Origin: Ahaetulla prasina
Taxonomy: Eukaryota; Chordata; Lepidosauria; Squamata; Colubridae
Assembly (NCBI RefSeq): GCF_028640845.1
Contig: NC_080548.1
Coordinates: 18,101,321-18,165,320, forward strand
DNA: 64,000 nt
Reading direction: 5' to 3'
Shown one piece after another: positions 56,178 to 64,000 of the stretch. The position numbers were made by a program, and so were the translations under genes. A model generated the notes under the pieces. The model was not told the DNA's origin. It worked only from the letters and a program-made list of their open reading frames with translations, and did not search any database. Position 1 is the first letter of the stretch. The number at the start of each line of letters is the position of its first letter.

Positions 56178-56938
56178 ATGGGAAATCGTGGCTACAAAAA
56201 GGCATCCAGTCGAGGGGCAACAGAGTTGCCGAAAGGGAAGCTGCCCAAAGATACACAGGTGGGTTGTATTTTGGCTAAGTTTGAGATATTAGGGGGATTA
56301 GATATAGGGACTAAGGCAGCCTTTTCTCACTATTGTGTGTCAGTATGGCCATACTTAAAATTAGATAAACCAGGAGAGTTCTGGCCACCCCAAGGATCGA
56401 TCGATCAATCAATCACCAATTAATTGAAGAAGTGAGAACTGCCCTCTTGGGAGCAGAAAGGGCATGCTGAAATTCAATATCTGGAACTCTTTTGTGAACT
56501 TGGCAAACAGCCCGTCTCTGCTACAATACTGCAGTTGTGAAGGAACTTTTGTATGCGCAGCACAGGATCCTAAGTTAAAGAAACCCAGTGCTCCTCCCGT
56601 TTATACTGGAGGATTCTGAGAGTGGTCTCCCACCCCATACTTACTCATGGAATGGGACGCTCCAGACAAGGAGATCCCAGAAAAGGGGGGAGGCTGAGGA
56701 ACAACGTAATCAAACAGTGAATGAATCCTCTGATCATCCAATCTCAATCAAAACTGAAACCGGAGATGCAGGCTCCACTTAGAGAAAATATAGTGGTAGG
56801 AGGAGGAAACCGATTCTGTCCAGTGCTAGTTTGCACACCATTTTCTACTTCAGACCTTTGTAACTGGAAGTTACAAAATCCCAGTTATAGGGAAGACCCA
56901 GAGAAAATGCACTCTCTGTTCTTATAAGGACCCATAAC
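56178..56938 (+). pseudogene. ERV gag remnant: matrix to start of capsid
   Basis: ATG at 56178 (MGNRGYKK, N-terminal Gly compatible with myristoylation). WPYLKLDKPGEFWPP is matrix-like. Stops follow at about 56422 and elsewhere. A proline/charged spacer at 56590-56780, then capsid start text DLCNWKLQNPSYREDPEKM at about 56850-56910. The frame is broken several times. Interrupted at 56938 by hAT-A. Confidence 0.82.
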
Positions 56939-58141
56939 CAGGGGTGAAATCCAGCAGGTTCTGACAGGTTCCGGAGAACCAGTAGCGGAAATTTTGAGTA
57001 GTTCAGAGAACTGGCAAATACCACCTCTGGCTGGCCCCAGAATGGGGTAGGAATGGAGATTTTGCAGTATCCTTCCCCTGGAGTAGGATGGGAATGGAGA
57101 TTCTGCAGTATCCTTCTCCTGGAGTAGGATGGGAATGGAGATTTTGCAGTATCCTTCCCCCGGAGTGGGGAGGGAATGGAGATTTTGCAGTATCCTTCTC
57201 CTGGAATAGAATGGGAATGGAGATTTTGCAGTATCCTTCCCCTGGAGTGGGGAGGGAATGGAGATTTTGCAGTATCCTTCTCCTGGAGTAGGATGGGAAT
57301 GGAGATTTTGCAGTAACCTTCCCCCGGAGTGGGGAGGGAATGGAGATTTTGCAGTATCCTTCTCCTGGAGTAGGATGGGAATGGAGATTTTGCAGTAACC
57401 TTCCCCCGGAGTGGGGCAGTGTTAAGGGTAATCTGGGTTCACAACCAATGTTGTGGACTGTTGAGCAGAGTACCCTACGCATGAAAACGACTGAGACTGG
57501 TTGTATACAATAACAGTCACTTGCAGACAAACTGGGGTTTGATATTCCTTTACTTTTAGGGAAAAGGCAAAGTCATAGTCCAAAAATAATTCCAGGTCAT
57601 ACACATATAAAGCCAGTCTGTCAGGGATGTTACAAATATCAAGTCTTCTTACCGATGAAGATTTGCACAACAAACAAGGTCTTCTTTCAGTTCGGCAAAA
57701 CACAGTTCAATACACAACACTCAGTATCTTGAGGAATCAGTAACTAGCTATGATCAAGCAATGATCATAAAGCTCAAATATACAGTTGCAGCATGTCATC
57801 AGATTACAATGCTGTAGTGTCCCTGTAGATTCCCCACAAGCCATAATTTAGTAGTCCTTTTATACATTGGCTACAGAGCTCAACCAATCAGGATGCTTGC
57901 ATGATGCAGCACAGCCTTAAAGCAATATCATGCCTTTCTACATACATACATAGTTAGTTTATATATTGCCTGGCCAACTAGTTAGGCAAATAACAATTTC
58001 CTGACAGGCAGGAATGGAGATTTTGCAGTATCCTTCTCCTGGAGTGGGGAGGGAATGGAGATTTTGCAGTATCCTTCCCCTGCCACGCCCACCAAGCCAT
58101 GCCCACAGAACTGGTAGTAAAAAAATTGAATTCTACCACTC
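56939..58141. mobile_element. hAT-A with expanded minisatellite, inside ERV gag and itself split by an LTR
   Basis: CAGGGGTGAAATCCAG to AATTCTACCACTC. CCCATAAC (56931-56938) and CACATAAC (58142-58149), 7 of 8. About nine ~42-bp units at 57040-57415 plus two more after the LTR (58012-58080). Solo LTR at 57420-58006. Confidence 0.9.
57420..58006. mobile_element. Solo LTR, 587 bp, different from the TGTTGTG family
   Basis: TGTTAAGGGTAATC to TTTCCTGACA with perfect 5-bp GGCAG at 57415-57419 and 58007-58011. The hAT-A minisatellite resumes directly after. No similarity to the ERV's own LTR at 60114. Confidence 0.92.
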
Positions 58142-58149
58142 CACATAAC

Positions 58150-58557
58150 CCCACTTGGACAGACATTCAGACATTGACGGATGTCCTATTAACACCAGAG
58201 GAATGGAGACCAGTGAGGAGGGCAATGGAGCGGCAGTTAAAAAAAGGGCATGAGAATGACAGCCACTGGTAATGCCCACTCACAGAGGCAGAATGGGATC
58301 TGGATGATGATCGGGACAATATGAGACTACGAAATTATCAATCCTTACTCTTGTATGGAATCCAAAATGGGAGTTCCCAAAATTAAGAATTTTCCAAAAG
58401 TGTACGAAATAAGGCAAAAGAAAAAGGAAAATCCAGGAGATTTTCTTGAAAGAATAGACCAGGCTTTCAGGCAATACACTGATTTAGATCCTGAAGCCTC
58501 AGACAATCAGAAAATGATAAACATGATTTTTATAGGGCGGTCAGCAGAAGATATAAG
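58150..58557 (+). pseudogene. ERV gag remnant: capsid
   Basis: Resumes where 56938 left off: TPEEWRPVRRAMERQL, then a stop; ERIDQAFRQYTDLDPEAS and MINMIFIGRSAEDIRR match the end of a gammaretroviral capsid. At least one stop and one frame shift. Cut off by (GGATA)n at 58557. Confidence 0.85.
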
Positions 58558-58881
58558 AAGGATAGGATAGGATAGGATAGGATAGGATAGGATAGGATAG
58601 GATAGGATAGGATAGGATAGGATAGGATAGGATAGGATAGGACAGGACAGGACAGGACAGGACAGGACAGGACAGGACAGGACAGGACAGGACAGGACAG
58701 GACAGGATAACTTTTTATATTTGTATATGTAACTGTAAGACACACAGAGTTACACTATGATAAGATGGGCGGCCAATAAATTTTAGAAATGGAATGGGAA
58801 TGGGAATGGGAATGGGAGTGGGAGTGGGAGTGGGAAGAGAAGAGAAGAGAAGAGAAGAGAAGAGAAGAGAAGAGAAGAGAA
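58557..58881. repeat. Compound microsatellite: (GGATA)n, (GGACA)n, (GGGAAT)n, (GGGAGT)n, (AGAAG)n
   Basis: Five simple-repeat types in 325 bases: GGATA to about 58640, GGACA to about 58707, about 75 bp of other sequence, then GGGAAT, GGGAGT and AGAGA units. Adjacent types differ by one base, so they probably arose by mutation then spread. Confidence 0.92.
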
Positions 58882-58894
58882 TTTCTGTAACTTT

Positions 58895-59636
58895 CTAACA
58901 TCAAAAACATCATTAAAAAAGCACAACAAAGAATGTTCTTTCCGCGCCAACTCAGAAAGCTCAAACTGCCCAAGGAGCTGCTAATCCAGTTCTACAGAGG
59001 AATTATTGAGTCTGTCATCTGCACCTCTATAATTGTCTGGTTTGGTTCTGCAACCAAACAAGACAGACACCGACTTCAGAGAATAATTACAACTGCAGAA
59101 AAAAACAATGGCTACCAACCTGCCTTCCATTGAGGACCTGTATACTTCACGAGTCAAAAAGAGGGCTGGGAAAATATTTACAGACCCCTCGCATCCTGGG
59201 CATAAACTGTGTCAACTCCTACCCTCAAAATGACACTATAGAGCACTGCACACCAGAACAACTAGACGCAAGAACAGTTTTTTCCCGAACGCCATCACTC
59301 TGCTAAACAAATAATTCCCTCAACACTGTCAAACTATTCACTAAGTCTACATTACTATTACTATTAATCTTCTCATCATTCCTATCATCGTCTCCTCCCA
59401 GTTATGACTGTATGACTGTAACTTGTTGCTTGTATCCTTACGATTTATATTGTTTCCTAGTATGATTTGATTGCTTATTTATACCCTATGACTATCATTA
59501 AGTGTTGTACCTTATGATTCTTGACGAATGTATCTTTTCTTTTATGTACACTGAGAGCATATGCACCAAAGACAAATTCCTTGTGTGTCCAATCGCACTT
59601 GGCCAATAAAGAATTCTATTCTATTAAAGGAAAGAT
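58895..59636 (+). mobile_element. LINE C-terminal fragment and 3' UTR (19950 family)
   Basis: RQLRKLKLPKELLIQFYRGI and IESVICTSIIVWFGSAT match residues near the end of the 20004-21122 frame. Ends 'TTGGCCAATAAAGAATTC' plus (TATTC)2 at 59625-59634. Later codons are frameshifted. Confidence 0.9.
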
Positions 59637-60030
59637 TAGAAACCACAGGGATCTTGACCAATCCAGAAAATACCTGAAGGATTATCAACCCCTTACCTGG
59701 TTTGGTGGGCTCCGGTCCCTCAATAATGCCATGTATCATATACGGACAGTGGCGGAAATCCTAACTAATGAGTTTGTTATTGCTACAGCAAAAAAACAAG
59801 AAGCCATACGACAAATGATTGTTCAGAATACAATGGCTCTAGATATGGTATTGGCATCCAAAGGAGGTGTGTGCACGCTAATTGGACAACAATGCTGTGT
59901 GTATTTTCCTGGGCAAATTAGAGGAATTCCAAAACCGAGCTAAACACATAGCAAAGATAGCTGCAACTTCTCCCTGGCATGCATAATCATTCTTCTCTTA
60001 ATCACCTGTTGTGGATTACAATGCCTTCCC
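59637..60030 (+). pseudogene. ERV env remnant: transmembrane subunit
   Basis: Text with LTWFGGLRSL, a heptad region, an immunosuppressive-domain-like block (ALDMVLASKGG) and the CX6CC motif (C-TLIGQQ-CC) at about 59865-59895, typical of gammaretrovirus/type-D envelopes. A stop occurs at 59941. A hydrophobic anchor-like stretch (IIILLLITCC) follows in another frame. No surface subunit is left. Confidence 0.85.
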
Positions 60031-60101
60031 CTTTGCCTTTCCACCTGTAAGCAAACTACGATATTGAATGAATCTTGGAAAATTAAATCATATTCAGATT
60101 C

Positions 60102-60113
60102 AAAGGGGGAGAG
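60102..60113 (+). other. Polypurine tract of the ERV
   Basis: AAAGGGGGAGAG directly before the TG that opens the LTR, as expected for the plus-strand primer of a retrovirus. Confidence 0.8.
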
Positions 60114-60673
60114 TGATGAGCTGTCTGCTAAAATAAAGCCAGGTCATGACACACACTTGAAAGTAAATCAGGAAGACTGTAATTGTGGAATCTTTCTGGC
60201 AAGAACAAAGAATGCTTATCCACAGGAAATATGCACGTGTAAAGCTTGTAACAATTCTGGATAGTTAAAAAGCTGATAAAAATAACAAAGAGTTAGGCAA
60301 CTTACAGACCTCAGCTAAAAGTTAGGAATGGAGATGGCCTGCAGCAAATAAAATGTGTATTAGATAACTCCTGGGGCATTCATTAGCCAAGGCTTAGGAA
60401 TAGGGACAGCTAGAGACCAATAGAACAAATTGTAGAATTATTACTAAAATGTTCATTAGATGATACTTCTTATTATCTTGCCTTGTCCCAGCTTCTCCTT
60501 TAGTGAAAATGTATAAAGTTTTCTTAATCCTTTGTTCTTGGCTTTCTTGGCATTTTGGCCAGGAGCCCTTTTCTTGGGGTATCCCAATAAAAAGCAATCA
60601 GAAAACCTGCACCTCGTCTCTGGCGTCCATCATTGGTTTCGGCACCAGGCTCTGACTCGAATTGGGGACAACA
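60114..60673 (+). mobile_element. ERV 3' LTR, 560 bp
   Basis: Starts TGATGAGCTG after the polypurine tract and ends GGGGACAACA. TATAAA at 60512-60517 and AATAAA at 60586-60591 give a U3-R-U5 order with a short R. The sequence after the LTR (ATCGCATT) has no matching 5' partner because the 5' LTR is absent. Confidence 0.87.
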
Positions 60674-61017
60674 ATCGCATTAGGTTGCAGGCATGGAAAA
60701 TTTTTGGATCCTGTCATTTTATGGCTGTCATGGCACATTCTCTCTGAGAATGACTAGTTCAAAGTCATTTAATAAGTTTGAGTATACATAAATTGTATTT
60801 ATAATAAGTATATGCAAAGAGAATAAAATATAATACTGAGAATACACATTTAACTTTGCTTTACAATAGCCAGTTTCTCATAATATGGAACTGATTGGGC
60901 TTCCAAATTATTTCCAGCAATTTGTGTAAAACCACTATTTTTTTTACAACTGAAATGTAATACCTATTTTAAATACTTTTAAAATATTTTTAAATTTTTA
61001 TTTTAAATATTTTTAAT
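60674..61017. other. No recognised feature
   Basis: AT-rich flank. Confidence 0.4.
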
Positions 61018-61168
61018 ACCTTATTTGTACCCTATGACTATCATTAAGTGTTGTACCTTATGATTCTTGATGAATGTATCTTGTCTTTTTATGTACAGTG
61101 AGCATATGCACCAAAGACAAATTCCTTGTGTGTCCAATCACACTTGGCCAATAAAGACTTCTATTCTA
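61018..61168 (+). mobile_element. LINE 3' UTR scrap (19950 family)
   Basis: 'CCTATGACTATCATTAAGTG' to 'TTGGCCAATAAAGACTTC' and TATTC; only the final ~150 bp. Confidence 0.85.
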
Positions 61169-62381
61169 AAAATATTTTTAAAAGATTTTTAAAAAAAATC
61201 TCTATACTGAGATCTAGAGCCTGCTCTCTGTTGAGCAGGCTTAAATGCTCAAAATGCAGAAAACGTCTTAAAAATGCATTACAAGATATATGCCTCCTTC
61301 AGATGTCTATATCTGTTGAGTTTGATGTATAGAGAAATATTTCTCTTACACACTGCCCATGTATTTTAGTCCTGTTTCACACTACGAAACACAAATGCCT
61401 AAGCAACTTTAACATGTTTCTTGAATTTTAACGAGAAACAAGTAAAGACACACATGCCCTTTGATTCAAAGTACAGAATGTACATGGATACTGACATAAA
61501 TAAATCATAGCTTGTAGGAACTGCTATCACTGACTACACCAACACATTAACAAATCTGAAAATTTGGAGACTGGTGTGAATGAAGCATTTGATGTAGCCA
61601 GCAAAGTTCTATTATTAGTTCGCAAAAGATGCAGTCTGTTGTTAACAGACGCCATGAAGAACAATAACAATGCCACCCCTATGTATGAACTGGGGCAAAC
61701 ATTGTAATAGATAAAAACTAAAAGTGAAACAGCTTTTCACAGCAGAATATTTTCCAGTTGGACAGCTATTCCCATAACCCCGAACCAAACGCGGAAGCTG
61801 CGTGAAGAAGCAACAAATCATAATGGAGCCAGTTTCCTGCTTAACTCAACAGGATTGGATTGCAATGAAAGTGAGCGATTAACGCCGCAAAGAGCAGAGA
61901 AATTGAGGGAAATTATTTTTTAATGTCACTTCATTGGGATGAATGAAGTTCACGGCTTTCTATAACTCTAGAGAACAGATAAAGAATCTAGGCATTCCCC
62001 TAAATTTCGCCACATCTGCTTTACAATTAATCTTTGCCTTAAAAGATTAAGAATAATTTACAGCTAGATATATCAGCATGCACTTCCTATCCCGAATGCT
62101 TTCCCCCAAATCCTCAAACTACAGGTTTTTGCTGGGGAAATTTCAGCTTCCTAAAATTGAACTTACTGTGAAAAAGAGAACTGGACTGGAATGCATTTTC
62201 ACAACCAGGTTACCACTACCGCAAGGAACCACTCACACAATACTGGGACCACCAGCTTCATCCACAGCATCAGCACGAGGTGCCTTTGACAAGCAGCACA
62301 GGATCTTCTTCAATAACCCGAGAATCCCGGGACCTTGAGTTAAGGGGGGTGGGGGGGGAAGGCTTGTATGTGGGACTAGCC
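61169..62381. other. Repeat-poor sequence, possible intron 5' part
   Basis: About 1.2 kb without elements. Could contain regulatory DNA close to the candidate promoter; nothing specific recognised. Confidence 0.4.
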
Positions 62382-62504
62382 CAGAGGTCTTCAAACTTGG
62401 CAGCTTTAAGACTTGTGGACTTCCAACTCCCAGAATTCTCCAGCCAGTTAATTCTGGGAGTTGAAGTCCACAAGTCTTAAAGCTACCAAGTTTGGGGACC
62501 CCTG
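62382..62504. mobile_element. hAT-P palindromic MITE near the candidate promoter
   Basis: CAGAGGTCTTCAAACTTGG to TTTGGGGACCCCTG. GACTAGCC and GACTCTCC, 6 of 8. Confidence 0.85.
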
Positions 62505-62619
62505 GACTCTCCCATTGGGATCGCAAGTGAGTCTAATGGCCCATCAAGCATCTCCAAGCACGAAAAGCCCAGTTTGACCTCCTCCTGTCCCTTGGCTCAG
62601 CGCTGCTAATCCAAGCCTT

Positions 62620-63130
62620 CCTAAAACTTTTCTTACGGCCGCTGCTCCAAAGCAAAAAGTCCTCTTCCTGGAAACCCCTTTTTCGCCACCTTAAGAACCA
62701 TCTGTTTTCCCCGCAGATTGCAAGAACGCTCGTTCCCCCATCCAGGGAGAGTTCCCTCGGCGACTAGGCGCCTCTCAACAACCCCGAACCCACCTTCTCT
62801 TTGCCTTTGTAGACAGCTTCGGCACTTCAACTGCTCCTTGTACCTCGAACCCTTTGGAAAAGCAGGCTCTGCGCAAGCGTCATTCCAACAATTAACTCCA
62901 CCCTATCATTCCTAATGCTGGGGGGGGGGGGGTGGAAGGAAGCCAAGCTGTAAAGCATGGATACGGGAGGAAAAGCTGTTAGAGGAGAGGCCGTAGCCTC
63001 GCCCCGTCTTACTCTGTTTCAGCGCAGTAACCCCGCCCCTGCTCTTCTCCCTTCTCTCCATAGACTTGTGTGTGATAAGTTTGCGTTTTCAGTTCGCTTA
63101 AGGGCAGAAGGCAGCACGAATTGGTTTCAG
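62620..63130 (-). promoter_or_regulatory. PRRG1: CpG-rich candidate promoter and 5' noncoding exon of the PRRG1-type gene
   Basis: About 24 CpGs in ~500 bases at moderate GC, against very few in surrounding non-repeat sequence. A donor GTAAGA on the - strand (62636-62631, exon side GCAGCGGCC) could end a noncoding exon and splice to 54418. CCCCGCCCC at about 63033 is Sp1-like. No TATA box noted. Direction and TSS are inferred. Confidence 0.4.
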
Positions 63131-63262
63131 AGCTTAGGCAAAAGAACGGAGTTATTTTCCCTTTAAAGAGACTTTTCCAAAAACTCAAACTAAAACGCAA
63201 GCGAATACTTTCTCAGTTTTGTTCCTGGAAAGTCTGCAGGGATCATGATAGGAAATGGGATA

Positions 63263-63535
63263 TAATTTTTTTTTAATTTGAATTTATATCCCGCCCGTCT
63301 CCGAAGACTCAAGGCGGCTTACACAGTGTTAAGCAATAGTCTTCATCCATTTATATATTATATACAAAGTCAACTTTTATTGCCCCCCAACAATCTGGAT
63401 CCTCATTTTACCTACCTTATAAAAGATGGAAGGCTGAGTCAACCGTGGGTCTGGTGGGACTTGAACTTGCAGTAATTGCGAGCAGCTGTGTTAATAACAG
63501 ACAGACTTAGTCTGCTGAGCCACCAGAGGCCCAAA
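63263..63535 (-). mobile_element. Full-length tRNA SINE
   Basis: - strand: head TGGTGGCTCAGCAGACTAAG, B-box GCAAGTTCAAGTCC, 'GGTTGACTCAGCCTTCC'-type body, 3' end with 'CCGCCTTGAGTCTTCGGAG' and poly(A). Same family as 22777-23036. Confidence 0.88.
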
Positions 63536-63571
63536 TGATCTGAGATGGGGGGGATCCCTCAAGGACCCTAG

Positions 63572-63866
63572 CAGTGTTTTTTTAATTACCGGTTCTGTGG
63601 GCGTGGGTTGGTGGGCATGGTGTGGCTTGGAGAGCGTAGCAGAGGAAGGATACTGTAAAATCTCCATTCCCACCCCACTCCAGGGGGAAGGATACTGCAA
63701 AATCTCCATTCCCACCCCACTCCAGGGGGAAGGATACTGCAAAATCTCCATTCCCACCCCACTCCCGGGGCCAGCCAGAGGTGGTATTTGCTGGTTCTCC
63801 GAACTACTCAAAATTTCTGCTACTGGTTCTACAGAACCTGTCAGAACCTGCTGGATTTCACCCTTG
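63572..63866. mobile_element. hAT-A element, perfect duplication
   Basis: CAGTGTTTTTTTAATTACC to GGATTTCACCCTTG with perfect GACCCTAG at 63564-63571 and 63867-63874. Three minisatellite units. The rest to 64000 shows nothing recognised. Confidence 0.93.
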
Positions 63867-64000
63867 GACCCTAGCCCTATATACCATGCACCCAGCTTTA
63901 TAAGTAACGGTTATATGTGGTTTAACTAGAGTGTCTTATAGCCCTAGGCAGCATTAGCCAACAACAAAGGAAAACTGTGGTGGGTAACATTTGGGAGACC

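Larger units (their letters stand above)
56040..60673 (+). mobile_element. Broken gammaretrovirus-like endogenous retrovirus with 3' LTR
   Basis: The + strand carries, in order: a leader-like part with a possible splice donor (GGAAAGGTAAGG, about 56112); a matrix-like frame from ATG 56178; capsid pieces (PFSTSDLCNW at about 56840; capsid continues 58150-58557 with the FLERIDQAFRQYT region); an env transmembrane-subunit piece (59640-59990); a polypurine tract; and a 3' LTR (60114-60673). No 5' LTR and no recognisable pol. Stops and frameshifts occur in gag. hAT-A plus solo LTR interrupt capsid; microsatellites plus a LINE end replace pol. It cannot be replication competent. An old genomic copy. 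Confidence 0.9.

Noticed and set aside
57003..57530. Second repetitive open frame, - strand
   Set aside because: Same minisatellite in the hAT-A copy inside the ERV; runs on into a solo LTR.
58507..58745. LSCPV/LSYPI-repeat frames
   Set aside because: Translation of (GGACA)n/(GGATA)n.
59637..60030. Env remnant as a domesticated (syncytin-like) gene
   Set aside because: No surface subunit, no signal peptide, stop before the anchor and no start codon of its own.

Overview
This window is vertebrate nuclear DNA, most likely from a squamate reptile and probably an advanced snake. The evidence is: interrupted coding sequences with GT/AG introns; CR1/L3-type LINEs; a BovB LINE; tRNA-headed SINEs; LINE 3' tails running into AATAG-type pentanucleotide arrays; and a very high density of short hAT-type elements. 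No bacterial genes, CRISPR arrays, rRNA genes or functional tRNA genes were seen. Species assignment is inference.

Two protein-coding genes are supported, and they converge. On the + strand, 13 exons between 8010 and 36322 encode the C-terminal ~603 residues of a DCBLD1-type receptor: the end of a CUB domain, LCCL, F5/8C (discoidin), one membrane helix and a tail with seven YxxP motifs. All intron phases agree and no frame is broken. The signal peptide and first part of CUB lie left of the window or were not found. On the - strand, three exons between 54402 and 49325 encode a complete 224-residue PRRG1-type transmembrane Gla protein. A CpG-rich stretch at about 62.6-63.1 kb, with a donor site, is a candidate promoter and 5' noncoding exon for it. 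Both proteins look more diverged from the mammalian sequences I remember than I would expect, so retained paralogues are possible.

The rest is mostly a nested mosaic of mobile elements. I use private labels for five hAT-like non-autonomous families, supported by 8-bp target-site duplications (TSDs) read directly from the sequence: hAT-A (ends CAGTGGTGAAATCC, carries a ~42-bp minisatellite), hAT-B (CAGTGGTGAAATG, internal hairpins), hAT-C (CAGGGGTGTCAAACTC), hAT-D (CAGTGGTGGGATTC-like) and hAT-P (near-perfect palindromes, CAGGGGTCTCCAACC). There are also two Tc1/mariner-type elements with TA duplications, solo LTRs (TGTTGTG...CACAACA and others), several 5'-truncated LINE families, and SINEs.

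Layout: 1-8 kb, repeats and probable intron; 8-36.3 kb, DCBLD1-type gene; 36.3-49.3 kb, 3' flanks and intergenic DNA, quietest at 41.8-44 kb; 49.3-54.4 kb, PRRG1-type coding exons; 54.4-62.6 kb, probable PRRG1-type first intron, holding a broken endogenous retrovirus (56.1-60.7 kb) with gag and env remnants and a 3' LTR but no recognisable pol; 62.6-64 kb, candidate promoter, SINE and hAT-A. The two host genes are not an operon. Both encode single-pass membrane proteins with tail motifs for signalling adaptors, but no functional link is shown by the sequence.
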